64,000 bases of DNA. It comes from Pararhizobium mangrovi. Its GTDB lineage: Bacteria > Pseudomonadota > Alphaproteobacteria > Rhizobiales > Rhizobiaceae. How positions within the stretch are numbered: the first letter of the stretch is position 1; each line of letters starts with the position of its first letter. The stretch covers positions 1 to 64,000 of the forward strand of contig NZ_VHLH01000022.1 of assembly GCF_006516965.1 (NCBI RefSeq), given 5' to 3'. Shown here piece after piece: positions 1 through 9,214 of this stretch. The notes beneath the pieces are model-generated. The model worked only from the letters and a program-made list of their open reading frames with translations. It was not told where the DNA came from and did no database searches. The position numbers and the translations under genes are program-made.

Positions 1-45
1 ATCCGGTCCCTCCCTGGACTCTGAAGTCTCACAACCTCAGCATCC

Positions 46-59
46 CCGGTCCGGACCGG
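46..59. repeat. 14-bp perfect palindrome downstream of coaA
   Basis: The sequence CCGGTCCGGACCGG equals its own reverse complement. It lies just past the 3' end of the leftward coaA gene. It has no loop and no T-run, so it is not a typical intrinsic terminator and could be a protein-binding dyad. A related dyad with the same GGTCC/GGACC half-sites occurs at 4132-4167, upstream of the same operon. Function unknown. Confidence 0.45.
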
Positions 60-85
60 ATGGACAACCTAATGAAAGCTCACAT

Positions 86-1072
86 CTAGAGCTTGCGGAG
101 CGCCACTTCCTCGATGAGATGATCACCCCCCTTGCGCAGGATGAGATCGGCCCGCGGACGCGTCGGGAGGATATTCTCACGCAGATTTCTGAGGTTGATA
201 TCGCTCCACAATCCCTCGGCGATCGAAAGCGCTTCGTCTTCCCCGACCTGCGAATAGCGATGGAAGAAGGAGTGCGGATCCTTGAAGGCCGTTTCGCGCA
301 GCCGCATGAAGCGATCAACGTACCAGGTGCGGATCACCCGTTCGTCGGCGTCGATGTAGATCGAGAAATCGAAGAAGTCCGAGACGAAGGGCACGATCGT
401 CCCGTCGGCCGGCAGGTCGCGCGTCTGCAGGACGTTGATGCCTTCGAAAACCAGAATGTCCGGTCGGTCGACCGTGACGAAGGTATCCGGGACGACGTCG
501 TAGGTGAGATGGGAATAGACCGGCGCGCGAACGTCCGGCTCGCCCGCCTTGATCGCCGAGAGAAACTTGAGCAGCGCTGCGATATCGTAGCTTTCGGGAA
601 AGCCCTTGCGCTCCATCAGGCCGTGGTCGCGCAATACCGCGTTCGGGAGAAGGAAACCGTCGGTCGTCACGAGGTCGACCTTGGGGCTCGAGGGCCAGCG
701 CGAGAGAAGCTCGGCGAGCAGGCGTGCCGTCGTCGACTTGCCGACGGCGACGGAGCCAGCGATGCCGATGACGAAGGGCGTCTTCGTCACGTCGGCAAGG
801 TCGAGGAAACGCTTGCGCTGCTCGAAGAGGAGTTGCGAAGCCTCAACATGCGCCGAAAGGAGCCGCGAGAGCGAAAGGTAGATGCGCCGGACCTCGGCGA
901 TGTCCACGGGATCGTTCAGCGAACGCAAACGGTCGATCTCGTTTCCCGTCAGCGTCAGCGGCGTATCCGCGCGGAACGCGGCCCACTCGTCGGCGGAAAA
1001 GAAGCGATAGGGCGACGTGGCCCTGGATCGGGCGCGATCGTCCGTCGGGATCGCGTTCGTCGGCTGGTCCAT
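86..1072 (-). CDS. coaA: Pantothenate kinase (type I)
   Basis: Catalyses the ATP-dependent phosphorylation of pantothenate, the first step of coenzyme A synthesis in the cytoplasm. The 328-residue protein has the P-loop GSVAVGKS at residues 106-113, followed by the conserved TTDGFLLPN stretch of bacterial type I PanK. The reading frame continues upstream, but the start at MDQPTN is preferred because its ATG overlaps the hisE stop codon as ATGA, which matches the coupling seen throughout this operon. It is the last gene of the leftward hisH-hisA-hisF-hisE-coaA run, an arrangement common in rhizobia. The length is normal for the family. Confidence 0.96.
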   Translation of the reverse strand: MDQPTNAIPTDDRARSRATSPYRFFSADEWAAFRADTPLTLTGNEIDRLRSLNDPVDIAEVRRIYLSLSRLLSAHVEASQLLFEQRKRFLDLADVTKTPFVIGIAGSVAVGKSTTARLLAELLSRWPSSPKVDLVTTDGFLLPNAVLRDHGLMERKGFPESYDIAALLKFLSAIKAGEPDVRAPVYSHLTYDVVPDTFVTVDRPDILVFEGINVLQTRDLPADGTIVPFVSDFFDFSIYIDADERVIRTWYVDRFMRLRETAFKDPHSFFHRYSQVGEDEALSIAEGLWSDINLRNLRENILPTRPRADLILRKGGDHLIEEVALRKL

Positions 1073-1395
1073 CACTCTTCCGTCCGCGACGCCTTTTCCG
1101 CGAGGCCGGATTGCCCGGTCCGTCGCTCGAGTTCGCGAAAGACATCGGCAAGCGGCACGTCGGCGATCCGAAGCACCACGAGCAGATGATAGAGGAGATC
1201 GGCGCTTTCGGCCGCCAGCGCCTGCCGGTCGCCGCCAAGTGCGGCGATGACGGTTTCGACCGCCTCCTCGCCGAGCTTCTGGGCCGCCTTCGGCTGCCCC
1301 TTGGCGACGAGGCGTGCGGTCCACGATTCCTCGGGCGATACCCGGGCACGTTCGGCGACGCGCGATTCGAGATCGGAAAGGGTGAATTCGCTCAT
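1072..1395 (-). CDS. hisE: Phosphoribosyl-ATP pyrophosphatase
   Basis: Second step of histidine synthesis, hydrolysing phosphoribosyl-ATP to phosphoribosyl-AMP. The 107-residue protein shows the all-alpha NTP pyrophosphohydrolase signature: [12 protein letters not shown] carries the metal-binding glutamates and [11 protein letters not shown] is the second conserved helix. It is a stand-alone HisE, not fused to HisI, as is usual in alphaproteobacteria. It follows hisF by 15 bases, and its stop overlaps the coaA start by four bases. Confidence 0.96.
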   Translation of the reverse strand: MSEFTLSDLESRVAERARVSPEESWTARLVAKGQPKAAQKLGEEAVETVIAALGGDRQALAAESADLLYHLLVVLRIADVPLADVFRELERRTGQSGLAEKASRTEE

Positions 1396-1410
1396 CGCTT
1401 CCTCGGACGG

Positions 1411-2187
1411 TCAGTCGAGCCGCATGGCAAGGCCGGCATCGGCCATGTATCGCTTGGCCTCGCCGATCGTATAGGTGCCGAAGTGAAAAATCGAGGCGGC
1501 GAGTACGGCGCTCGCCCCGCCCTCGCGGATGCCGGAAACGAGATGGTCGAGATCGCCGACGCCACCGGACGCGATGACCGGCACGCGCACGGCGTCGGAA
1601 ACGGCACGTGTCAGCGCCACGTCGTAGCCGGCCTTCGTGCCGTCCCGGTCCATCGACGTCAGCAGGATCTCGCCCGCCCCGCGCGCCACCACCGTGCGCG
1701 CGAAATCGACGGCATCGATGCCGGTCGCCGTCCGCCCGCCATGGGTGAAAATCTCCCAGCGCGGCGGTTCGCGCTCACCGGCCACGCGCTTGGCGTCGAC
1801 GGCGACGACGATGCACTGGTCGCCGAACTTGTCGGCGGCCTCCGCCACGAAATCCGGATCGCGCACCGCCGCCGTATTGATCGAGACCTTGTCGGCACCG
1901 GCCAGCAGAAGCTTGCGGATATCGGCGACCGTTCGCACCCCGCCGCCGACCGTCAACGGCATGAAGCAGCGCTCCGCCGTGCGCGTGACGACGTCGAGGA
2001 TCGTATCGCGCTCGTCCGAGGACGCGGTGATGTCGAGGAAGCAGAGCTCGTCGGCACCGGCCACGTCGTAGGCGGCCGCCGCCTCGACGGGATCGCCGGC
2101 ATCGATCAGATCGACGAAGTTGACGCCCTTGACGACGCGCCCGTCCTTGACGTCGAGGCAGGGGATGACGCGGTTCTTGAGGGTCAT
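1411..2187 (-). CDS. hisF: Imidazole glycerol phosphate synthase, cyclase subunit
   Basis: Forms imidazole glycerol phosphate and AICAR from PRFAR and ammonia delivered by HisH. The 258-residue (beta/alpha)8 barrel begins [16 protein letters not shown], with the catalytic Asp at residue 12, and has the second catalytic Asp in VVAVDAKR. The open frame runs far upstream, but the family-typical start lies at 2187, where the ATG overlaps the hisA stop as ATGA. AICAR made here re-enters purine synthesis through PurH, which is encoded at 41365 in this window. Confidence 0.97.
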   Translation of the reverse strand: MTLKNRVIPCLDVKDGRVVKGVNFVDLIDAGDPVEAAAAYDVAGADELCFLDITASSDERDTILDVVTRTAERCFMPLTVGGGVRTVADIRKLLLAGADKVSINTAAVRDPDFVAEAADKFGDQCIVVAVDAKRVAGEREPPRWEIFTHGGRTATGIDAVDFARTVVARGAGEILLTSMDRDGTKAGYDVALTRAVSDAVRVPVIASGGVGDLDHLVSGIREGGASAVLAASIFHFGTYTIGEAKRYMADAGLAMRLD

Positions 2188-2924
2188 GGTGCGCTTTTTT
2201 CTCCGCCAAGCACTGCCAGAGCCTCCTTCGGCTCGATGCGCCCGTCGTAGAGCGCGCGGCCGGAGATCGCGCCGGCCAGGCGAGCGGCGTCGGGTCGTGT
2301 CATGCGCTCGACGTCGGCCATGGAGGCGAGGCCGCCGGAGGCGATGACGGGAATGTCGACGGCGTTCGCCAGTGCCAGCGTCGAGTCCCAGTTGATGCCG
2401 GCGAGCACGCCGTCGCGGTCGATGTCGGTGTAGATGATGGCGGCGACACCGGCGCCCTCGAACTTCCTCGCGAGCTCGATCGCACCGAGTTCGGAAGCTT
2501 CCGCCCATCCCTCGACGGCGACCTTGCCGCCGCGTGCATCGATGCCGACCGCGATGCGGCCGGGAAAGCGACGGCAGGCTTCCTTCACCAGATCCGGATC
2601 GCGCACGGCGACGGTACCGAGGATGACGCGGGCAAGCCCCTTTTCGAGCCAGCGTTCGATATCGGCCATCGTGCGGATGCCGCCACCGAGCTGCACCGGG
2701 TTCGTCGTCGCCGCCAGGATCGCCTTGATCGCCGCGCCGTTGACGCTCTCGCCGGCGAACGCGCCGTTGAGGTCGACGACGTGCAGCCATTCGAACCCGG
2801 CATCCTCGAACGCCTTCGCCTGGCCGGCCGGATCGGCGTTGTAGACGGTCGCGGCGTTCATGTCGCCGAGCTTCAGGCGCACGCACGCACCATCCTTGAG
2901 GTCGATGGCGGGGAAGAGGATCAT
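2184..2924 (-). CDS. hisA: ProFAR isomerase (phosphoribosylformimino-AICAR-P isomerase)
   Basis: Opens the aminoaldose ring of ProFAR to give PRFAR. The protein starts [12 protein letters not shown] with the catalytic Asp at residue 8; the second catalytic Asp is in the YTDIDRDG stretch. Two in-frame ATGs exist (2933 and 2924). I chose 2924 because it overlaps the hisH stop as ATGA and gives the usual N-terminus and a 246-residue product. It forms the half-barrel sister pair with hisF and is translationally coupled on both sides. Confidence 0.96.
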   Translation of the reverse strand: MILFPAIDLKDGACVRLKLGDMNAATVYNADPAGQAKAFEDAGFEWLHVVDLNGAFAGESVNGAAIKAILAATTNPVQLGGGIRTMADIERWLEKGLARVILGTVAVRDPDLVKEACRRFPGRIAVGIDARGGKVAVEGWAEASELGAIELARKFEGAGVAAIIYTDIDRDGVLAGINWDSTLALANAVDIPVIASGGLASMADVERMTRPDAARLAGAISGRALYDGRIEPKEALAVLGGEKSAP

Positions 2925-3571
2925 GGCGCCCATTTCAGGAAATTGCCGATCAGGGTGAGGCCGAGTTTCTGGCTCTTTTCGGGGTGGAACTGTGTTCCGG
3001 CCATGGTGTCGCGGGTGACGACCGCCGTGACCGGGCCGCCGTAGTCGACCTCGGCGAGCACATCCTCGCGGCGTTCGGCGGCGAGCGCGTAGGAATGCAC
3101 GAAATAGGCGTGCAGGCCGTCCTCGCCGGTCGCGATGCCTTCGAAGAGCGGGTGTTCACGGGTCAGGCGGATGGTGTTCCAACCGATCTGCGGGATCTTG
3201 AGCGCAGGGTCGTCCGGGGTCATCGCGACGACGTCGCCGGGGATCCAGTCGAAGCCTTGGCTGACGGTCTTTTCGAGCCCGCGCGTCGACATCAGCTGCA
3301 TGCCGACGCAAATCCCGAGGAAGGGCCGTGCCTTCGTCTCGACGGCCTCCTTCAGCGCCTCGACCATGCCGGACACGGCATCGAGGCCGGCGCGACAGTC
3401 GGCGTAGGCGCCGACGCCCGGCAGCACGATGCGGTCGGCGCTCGCCACACGCTCGGGATCGTCGGTAAGGTCGATCTCGGCGGTAACACCGGTCTCCTTC
3501 GCCGCGCGTTCGAAGGCGCGGAAGGCCGAGCGCAGATTGCCGGAACCGTAGTCGATGAGGGCGACACGCAT
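2921..3571 (-). CDS. hisH: Imidazole glycerol phosphate synthase, glutaminase subunit
   Basis: Class I glutamine amidotransferase that hydrolyses glutamine and channels ammonia to HisF. The 216-residue protein carries the nucleophile elbow GICVGMQ and the His-Glu pair in FHPEKS near the C-terminus. The N-terminal stretch [12 protein letters not shown] is typical for HisH. It lies between the DUF2628 gene (4-base gap) and hisA (4-base overlap), in the same leftward operon. Confidence 0.97.
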   Translation of the reverse strand: MRVALIDYGSGNLRSAFRAFERAAKETGVTAEIDLTDDPERVASADRIVLPGVGAYADCRAGLDAVSGMVEALKEAVETKARPFLGICVGMQLMSTRGLEKTVSQGFDWIPGDVVAMTPDDPALKIPQIGWNTIRLTREHPLFEGIATGEDGLHAYFVHSYALAAERREDVLAEVDYGGPVTAVVTRDTMAGTQFHPEKSQKLGLTLIGNFLKWAP

Positions 3572-3575
3572 TCCG

Positions 3576-4076
3576 CTAGCTCCGATCCAGGCGACGGTTC
3601 AGGCCGAAGAGACCAAGGATGGGGCCTGTCTCGCCGCGTGGCGGAAAGGCATGCGGCACCGCACCGGTCGATCGTACGGGTATCGGTTGTGGGCTGTCGC
3701 CGGAAGATATCGGACTCGCCTCGATGCCCGCAAAGTGCATGGCTTCGGCGCTGTCGAGATCGGGAGCGAGAAGGATGTTCACCGTTCGCCAGCCGGCGCG
3801 TTCGCGTGCGAAGGCGACGATGACGCCCGCTTCGAGCGCAATGCCGAGATTGAAGAGGAGACCGATCACGAACGCCGTGCCCTGCCGGTCCGTCATCTGT
3901 CCAAGCACCGTCAGCGCCAGTGCGAGAACGGCGAAACCTGCCGCCGACAGCCACAGACGATACCGGAGGGCGAAGAGAACGGGGCTGACGAGCGCAAGAA
4001 AAGAGAAGCCGTCGCGCACGAAACGGGTGTCTTCCGGTTCGCCGTTCGGGGGTTCGATCGCGAGGTAGGTCTTCAT
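3576..4076 (-). CDS. DUF2628 membrane protein in the his operon
   Basis: Predicted 166-residue inner-membrane protein of unknown function. Hydrophobic segments lie roughly at residues 25-60 ([18 protein letters not shown] and on) and 68-90, followed by a cytoplasmic-looking Ser/Pro-rich tail. I assign DUF2628 from the overall sequence character and from position: genes of this family sit between hisB and hisH in many rhizobia. The gene is 4 bases upstream of hisH and must be co-transcribed with the his genes. No enzyme motif is visible, and the link to histidine synthesis is positional only. Confidence 0.8.
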   Translation of the reverse strand: MKTYLAIEPPNGEPEDTRFVRDGFSFLALVSPVLFALRYRLWLSAAGFAVLALALTVLGQMTDRQGTAFVIGLLFNLGIALEAGVIVAFARERAGWRTVNILLAPDLDSAEAMHFAGIEASPISSGDSPQPIPVRSTGAVPHAFPPRGETGPILGLFGLNRRLDRS

Positions 4077-4131
4077 GGCGAGATGGTCTTACGGATCGTT
4101 GCGATCATCGGTACGCATGTCGAGCGGTCCT

Positions 4132-4167
4132 GGTCGTCGTGTCCGGACCCGGTCCGGGTGTACGACC
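4132..4167. repeat. Nested dyad symmetry in the hisB/DUF2628 gap
   Basis: The gap 4077-4370 (294 bases, no convincing gene) holds a nested dyad. The outer arms are GGTCGT (4132-4137) and ACGACC (4162-4167). The inner arms are CCGGACC (4143-4149) and GGTCCGG (4151-4157) around a single C. The one-base centre argues against an RNA hairpin and for a protein-binding site or cruciform. It lies 56 bases upstream of the DUF2628-hisHAFE-coaA run, so an operator role is possible but unproven. A short leftward open frame across the gap is Arg/Ser/Pro-rich and looks spurious. Confidence 0.4.
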
Positions 4168-4370
4168 GACCATACCCGCGAGATCGATGACCGGATCCCG
4201 GGGTCGGGCCTGAGGGCGTCGTCCTGGGGTGGGTGCGGCGTTCCTTCATAGGATGGACGTCTTTCGCGTCGTTGTCATTCCGGCCTCGTCTCCGTCGGCG
4301 CATTTTCCGCGTCGGTACCATCCGGCCTGACGACGCGGACCGGTCCATCACCGGGCGATCCGTTCCGGCG

Positions 4371-4982
4371 CTACAGCGACCCCTTGGTCGACGGTATGCG
4401 CCCGGCCTGGCGTTCGTCGATCTCGAGCGCGGTGCGCAACACCCGCGCGGTCGCCTTGAAGCAGGTTTCGGCGACGTGGTGGTTGTTGGCGCCGTAGAGG
4501 TTTTCGATGTGCAGCGTCATGCCGCCGTGCTGGGCGAGCGCCTGGAAGAACTCACGCACGAGCTCGGTGTCGAAACGGCCGATCTTCGGCGAAGTGAAGG
4601 CCACGCGCCAGACGAGGAAGGGCCGGCCGGAAACGTCGACGGCGGCACGCGTCAGCGTCTCGTCCATGGCGAGGTCGAGCGAGGCGTAGCGGGTGATGCC
4701 GCGGCGCTCGCCGAGCGCCTGCGAAATCGCCTGGCCGATGGCGATGCCGGTATCCTCGACGGTGTGGTGGTCGTCGACATCGAGATCGCCGGCGACCGTG
4801 ATCGTCATGTCGACGAGGGAATGGCGCGCGAGCTGTTCGAGCATGTGGTCGAAGAAGCCGATGCCGGTCTCGATGGTGGACGAACCGTCGCCGTCGAGAT
4901 CGAGCGAGACGGAAACGTTCGTCTCCTTCGTTCGGCGCGTGACACTGCCGGTACGGGCCGTGCCAGGGTTCGTCTCGGCCAT
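4371..4982 (-). CDS. hisB: Imidazoleglycerol-phosphate dehydratase
   Basis: Dehydrates imidazole glycerol phosphate to imidazole acetol phosphate. The 203-residue protein has the manganese-binding signatures of the family: [24 protein letters not shown] and the C-terminal [12 protein letters not shown]. It is monofunctional; no HisN-type phosphatase domain is fused. It is the first gene of the leftward his cluster and diverges from hslV across about 210 bases, which probably hold both promoters. Confidence 0.97.
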   Translation of the reverse strand: MAETNPGTARTGSVTRRTKETNVSVSLDLDGDGSSTIETGIGFFDHMLEQLARHSLVDMTITVAGDLDVDDHHTVEDTGIAIGQAISQALGERRGITRYASLDLAMDETLTRAAVDVSGRPFLVWRVAFTSPKIGRFDTELVREFFQALAQHGGMTLHIENLYGANNHHVAETCFKATARVLRTALEIDERQAGRIPSTKGSL

Positions 4983-5192
4983 TCTCGTCTCTCCGTTCGC
5001 CTTCGCCGGTCCCTTAGCAAAGGTCCCGGCGAATATCCAGAAGGCCCACGCTCTGCCCGCGATATCCTGCCGCCGTTTGCAAAACCGCGAGTGCTGCTTA
5101 CATAGGCCGGGACTTCGCCCCGGCCGCTGCCGGCATGGTCGGCATGAACTGCCGGCTCGGGCGCCTTTCCCGCTTCACGAAGGACGATGAGC

Positions 5193-5747
5193 ATGAGCGA
5201 GAACGATCCCTTCGGCTCCATGCACGGCACGACCATCATCACCGTGCGCAAGGGCAACCAGGTCGTCATGGCCGGCGACGGCCAGGTGACGCTCGGCCAG
5301 ACGGTGATGAAGGGCAATGCGCGCAAGGTGCGCCGCATCGGCAAGGACAAGGTGATCGCCGGTTTCGCCGGTGCCACCGCCGACGCCTTCACGCTGCTCG
5401 AACGCCTCGAAGGAAAGCTCGAGCAGTATCCCGACCAGCTGATGCGCGCCTGCGTCGAGCTCGCCAAGGAATGGCGCACGGACCGCTACCTGCGCCGGCT
5501 CGAAGCGATGATGCTCGTCGCCAACGCCTCGATCACGCTAGCGATCACCGGCCAGGGCGACGTGCTCGAACCGGAGCACGGCACGATGGCGATCGGATCC
5601 GGCGGCAACTACGCCTTCGCGGCGGCCCGCGCGATGATGGATTCCGACAAGAGCGCGGAAGAGGTCGCCCGCCACGCGATGGCGATCGCCGCCGACATCT
5701 GCGTCTACACCAACGGCAACCTGACGATCGAGACGATCGAGACTTAA
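5193..5747 (+). CDS. hslV: ATP-dependent protease subunit HslV
   Basis: Proteolytic core of the HslVU (ClpQY) protease in the cytoplasm. The catalytic N-terminal threonine is in the [10 protein letters not shown] stretch (Thr13/Thr14 here), so a short propeptide of about 12 residues is predicted to be removed. Two ATGs are six bases apart. The second (5193) is preferred because AAGGA at 5180-5184 lies at normal spacing from it and only two bases from the first. It is 67 bases upstream of hslU and surely co-transcribed with it. Heat-shock control is expected from the family; I see no clear sigma-32 promoter. Confidence 0.96.
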   Translation: MSENDPFGSMHGTTIITVRKGNQVVMAGDGQVTLGQTVMKGNARKVRRIGKDKVIAGFAGATADAFTLLERLEGKLEQYPDQLMRACVELAKEWRTDRYLRRLEAMMLVANASITLAITGQGDVLEPEHGTMAIGSGGNYAFAAARAMMDSDKSAEEVARHAMAIAADICVYTNGNLTIETIET

Positions 5748-5814
5748 GGCCGCGCGATCGCCGCACCTTCAATTCAAAGCGCCGCTTCGCCGGCGCGAAC
5801 CCGGACGAGACACG

Positions 5815-7119
5815 ATGACCACCTTTTCCCCCCGCGAGATCGTCAACGAGCTCGATCGCTATATCATCGGCCAGAAGGAGGCCAAGCGCGCGGTCGCCAT
5901 CGCGCTGCGGAACCGCTGGCGGCGACAGCAGCTTCCCGAGGACCTGCGCGACGAGGTGATGCCGAAGAACATCCTGATGATCGGGCCGACCGGCGTCGGC
6001 AAGACCGAGATCTCGCGGCGCCTCGCCAAGCTCGCCGGCGCGCCCTTCGTCAAGATCGAGGCGACGAAGTTCACCGAGGTCGGCTACGTCGGACGCGATG
6101 TCGAGCAGATCGTGCGCGATCTCGTCGAGATCGGCATCGGCCTCGTCAAGGAGCGCAAGCGCCAGGAGGTCAAGGCGAAGGCGGAGTTGAACGCCGAAGA
6201 GCGCGTGCTAGACGCGCTCGTCGGCAAGACCGCGTCGCCGGCGACGCGCGACTCCTTCCGCAAGAAGCTGCGCGAAGGCCAGCTCGACGACAAGGAGATC
6301 GAGATCGAAGTCTCCGATACCGGCGGCGGCATGCCGAATTTCGACATTCCCGGCATGCCGGGCGCCAACATCGGCGTGATGAACCTCTCGGAGATGTTCG
6401 GCAAGGCGATGGGCGGACGCACCAAGACCGTGAAGACGACGGTACGCAATTCCTACGACCAGCTGCTCGCCGACGAGTCCGACAAGCTCCTCGACGACGA
6501 ACAGGTGCAGAGCGAAGCGATCCGCGCCGTCGAGAACGACGGCATCGTCTTCCTCGACGAGGTCGACAAGATCGCCAAGGAGCAGGGCACCGGCGCGGGC
6601 GTCTCCCGCGAAGGCGTGCAGCGCGACCTGCTGCCGCTCGTCGAAGGCACGACCGTCTCCACCAAGTACGGCCCGGTGAAGACAGACCATATCCTCTTCA
6701 TCGCATCGGGTGCCTTCCACATCGCCAAGCCGTCCGACCTCCTGCCCGAACTTCAGGGCCGGCTGCCGATCCGCGTCGAACTGCGCGCGTTGACGAAGGA
6801 CGATTTCCGCCGGATCCTGACGGAGACGGAGGCGAGCCTCATCAAGCAGTACATCGCGCTGATGAAGACCGAGGACGTCTCCCTCGAATTCACCGACGAT
6901 GCGGTGGACGAACTCGCCGAGGTCGCCGTCGGACTGAACGCCAGCGTCGAGAACATCGGCGCCCGCCGTCTGCAGACGGTGATGGAGCGCGTCCTCGACG
7001 AGATCTCCTACGACGCGCCCGACCATCCCGACCAGACGATCGTCATCGATGCCGAGTACGTGCGCAAGCATGTCGGCGACATGGCCAAGGACACGGATCT
7101 CTCGCGCTATATTCTTTAA
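5815..7119 (+). CDS. hslU: ATP-dependent protease ATPase subunit HslU
   Basis: AAA+ unfoldase that feeds substrates to HslV. The 434-residue protein has Walker A GPTGVGKT at residues 57-64, Walker B FLDEVDK near residue 248, the sensor/arginine segment [11 protein letters not shown], and the C-terminal DLSRYIL tail that docks into HslV. The variable I-domain occupies roughly residues 110-235. It pairs with hslV directly upstream. Length and motifs are normal. Confidence 0.98.
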   Translation: MTTFSPREIVNELDRYIIGQKEAKRAVAIALRNRWRRQQLPEDLRDEVMPKNILMIGPTGVGKTEISRRLAKLAGAPFVKIEATKFTEVGYVGRDVEQIVRDLVEIGIGLVKERKRQEVKAKAELNAEERVLDALVGKTASPATRDSFRKKLREGQLDDKEIEIEVSDTGGGMPNFDIPGMPGANIGVMNLSEMFGKAMGGRTKTVKTTVRNSYDQLLADESDKLLDDEQVQSEAIRAVENDGIVFLDEVDKIAKEQGTGAGVSREGVQRDLLPLVEGTTVSTKYGPVKTDHILFIASGAFHIAKPSDLLPELQGRLPIRVELRALTKDDFRRILTETEASLIKQYIALMKTEDVSLEFTDDAVDELAEVAVGLNASVENIGARRLQTVMERVLDEISYDAPDHPDQTIVIDAEYVRKHVGDMAKDTDLSRYIL

Positions 7120-7156
7120 GCCGCACCCAAGGCGCCCGTTGCCGTCTCGCGGACGA

Positions 7157-7555
7157 TCAGCGGGCGCCCCGGCGCGTGGCGAGAGATGCGCCGGCCTTTT
7201 CGAGTGCCGTGTCGAGTGCCGCGTCCAGATCGTCGAGCCCGGCCGCGTCGAGGTCCGCGATGACGCGGGCAAGCCGGTTGGCGAAGAGCGTCGCCTCGAC
7301 CGAGAGATCCCGCGTGTCGACAACGACGCGCGGGTCCGAGATCGCGGCCAGTCGCTCCAGCCGTTCCGCATCGTCCCAGATGATGTTGAAGAAGGCGATG
7401 ACGCGCTGGGTGAACGCCCAGGACGGGCGGCCGCGTCTGCCGTGTTCCAGTGCGGACAGATAGGCCGGCGAGACGTCGAGCGCCGTCGCCATTTCCCGCT
7501 GGCTGATCCCGCGTTCGGCGCGCAGGCGCCGCAGCGCCTGACCGAAGGGGGTCAT
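7157..7555 (-). CDS. XRE-family helix-turn-helix regulator
   Basis: Small predicted DNA-binding protein of 132 residues. Residues 5-40 form a Cro/CI-type HTH: FGQALRRLRAERGISQREMA followed by the recognition segment VSPAYLSALEHGRRGRPS. The rest is helical, with no sensor domain that I recognise. The start at MTPFGQ overlaps the smr stop as ATGA, so it is the third gene of the mltA-smr-HTH run. Its target is unknown; the conserved context suggests a cell-envelope or housekeeping regulator. Confidence 0.85.
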   Translation of the reverse strand: MTPFGQALRRLRAERGISQREMATALDVSPAYLSALEHGRRGRPSWAFTQRVIAFFNIIWDDAERLERLAAISDPRVVVDTRDLSVEATLFANRLARVIADLDAAGLDDLDAALDTALEKAGASLATRRGAR

Positions 7556-8117
7556 CGTGCGGGGCCCCGGCTTCGCTTGAGACGGATGTAAAGGGCGCCA
7601 TCGCCACCATGACCGCGTGCGGCGGTCTCGTAACCGGAAACGATCTCGCGGAAACCGGGCTGGGCGAGCCATTGCGGCACCGCGCGCTTCAGCACGCCTT
7701 CGCTGCCGAGCGAAGCGCCCTTGCCGGTGATGACGAGAACGTGGCGCTTGCCCTCGCCATGGGCGCGGAGCAGGAACACGCGAAGCAGCCCGTGCGCCTC
7801 GGCTTGCATCATCCCGTGAAGGTCGAGCCGCGCGTCGATCGGCAGGCGTCCACGGGCGATCTTGCGGCGGACCGGCCGCTCGATCGGATGGAGCGGCGGC
7901 GCGGCAGGTCGCTTCGGCTTGCGGTCCGGGGGCCTCGGCACCGACATCGACAGGTCCTTCGGTGCGCTGACGCGAGCCTTCGGCGAACTCTCCGTCGGCA
8001 TCTGCACGTCGTCCGACGGATCCGGCGCCTCCATCCGCTCTTCGAGCGGGCGTGCGGTGCGCGCCACGCGCCCCACAGGCGGCGTTCCTCCTCGCTGAGC
8101 TTGCGGCCGCGGCTCAT
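7552..8117 (-). CDS. Smr-domain protein, apparent frameshift
   Basis: The C-terminal Smr (MutS2-like small MutS-related) domain is clear: RLDLHGMMQAEAH begins it and HVLVITGKGASLGSEGVLK contains the conserved TGKG. The expected N-terminus MSRGRKLSEEERRLWG starts at 8117, overlapping the mltA stop as ATGA, but lies in another frame. The frames meet at a G4 run (8071-8074 on the plus strand). One extra G, or a -1 slip there, gives LWGRVARTARPLEE and restores one protein of about 188 residues. This is either a sequencing/assembly deletion or a real mutation. Without the join, a shorter product could start at an internal ATG near 8034. Confidence 0.8.
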
Positions 8118-9202
8118 CGGACGAGGCGCTCCACTGCCGAGGTCGGGACGAGAACGTGGAAGGTCGCCGCATGCCGCACGGCCCCGGCCCATTCGCCCGC
8201 TTGCGCGCCCGAGCCGACGAAGATGTCTCCGCGTGCCGGGCCGACGATCGCCGAGCCGGTATCCTGAGCGACCATCAGCCGCCGAAAGCCTTTGCCGTCA
8301 TCGAGATGGCCGAGCTCCGGCGCATCGACATGGATCGGCGTGCCGAAGGTATGGGTCGTGCGGTCGACCGCCAAAGAACGGCCCGGCTCGAGCGCCACCT
8401 TGGCGGCTGCGATCGGTCCGAGCGCGGGATCGGCGACATCCGCTTCGCGAAAAAAGATATAGGAACGATTCTCGCGCATTAGCGCGACGGCGTCCTCGGG
8501 ATGGCCTGCGAGCCAGTCGCGGATGCGGCGCATGGTGACGGTTTCGCCCTTAAGCAGGCCGCGTTCGACGAGAAGCCGGCCGATCGCCGTGAAGGGATGA
8601 CCGGTCTTCGCGGCGTAAGTGATCCGACGCGTGCGGCCATCCGGATAGACGAGGCGGGCGGCCCCCTGGATATGCGCGAAGAATAGGTCGACCCGGTCGG
8701 CGGCATAGGCGATCTCCAAGTCCTGCCCGTCGAGCGCCCCGGTCTCGATCGCCGCCCGATCGTAATAGGGTTCGATGCCGGCCGCACCCCGACGGCCGAA
8801 AGCCATTTCCACCATGTCCAGCGGGCGTTCCGATTGCGCGAGTGCCACGAGATCCGGCGGACGGCGATGGATCGGATAGCGATAGGTGTCGTCCGGCGTC
8901 CCGCTGACGGCAAGGTCCGGCTCGTAGTATCCGGTCACGAAACCCGGCGCATCGATCCGGCACGGCCTGAAGTGATGCTCGAAGAAAGCCCGGGCACCGG
9001 CAGCATTCCCTTCGAAGCGGACGGCATCGTCGAAGGCTGCGGCGAGATCGGCGACGGTGATGCCGAGTTCGCCGGTTCGGTAATGTTTCACGTGAGACAC
9101 GTACTCGGCCGACCGCGCAAGCGCTGCGATCGCCCTTCGCGGATCCTCTTCGGCCCATCCGGCAAGCGCCTCGAAGGCGACGGGTTCGAGACGGACCGCC
9201 AT
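8114..9202 (-). CDS. mltA: Membrane-bound lytic murein transglycosylase A family (MltA)
   Basis: Predicted peptidoglycan lytic transglycosylase producing 1,6-anhydromuropeptides. The 362-residue protein has the family segments FVTGYYEPDLAVSGT near residue 88, an MltA core, and a C-terminal 3D domain with the conserved Asp residues in MVAQDTGSAIVGPARGDIFVG. No signal peptide or lipobox is visible at MAVRLEPVAFEALAGW. Either the export signal is absent or a start upstream is missed; the gene begins only 12 bases after the Tim44-like gene. A parS-like site lies inside it at 9084-9099. It is followed by smr with a 4-base overlap. Confidence 0.92.
   Translation of the reverse strand: MAVRLEPVAFEALAGWAEEDPRRAIAALARSAEYVSHVKHYRTGELGITVADLAAAFDDAVRFEGNAAGARAFFEHHFRPCRIDAPGFVTGYYEPDLAVSGTPDDTYRYPIHRRPPDLVALAQSERPLDMVEMAFGRRGAAGIEPYYDRAAIETGALDGQDLEIAYAADRVDLFFAHIQGAARLVYPDGRTRRITYAAKTGHPFTAIGRLLVERGLLKGETVTMRRIRDWLAGHPEDAVALMRENRSYIFFREADVADPALGPIAAAKVALEPGRSLAVDRTTHTFGTPIHVDAPELGHLDDGKGFRRLMVAQDTGSAIVGPARGDIFVGSGAQAGEWAGAVRHAATFHVLVPTSAVERLVR
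9084..9099. other. parS: parS-like centromere site 1 (one mismatch)
   Basis: TGTTTCACGTGAGACA matches the alphaproteobacterial parS consensus TGTTTCACGTGAAACA at 15 of 16 positions. It lies inside mltA, where the opposite strand reads VSHVKH. It is about 5.2 kb left of the probable oriC. Binding of the ParB encoded at 24510 is expected from the family but not shown. Confidence 0.8.
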
Positions 9203-9214
9203 TGCCGTTTCCGC

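Noticed and set aside
4073-4351. A 92-codon leftward frame in the hisB/DUF2628 gap
   Set aside because: Composition is Arg/Ser/Pro/Gly-biased, no ribosome site is seen, and it overlaps the dyad element. Treated as non-coding.
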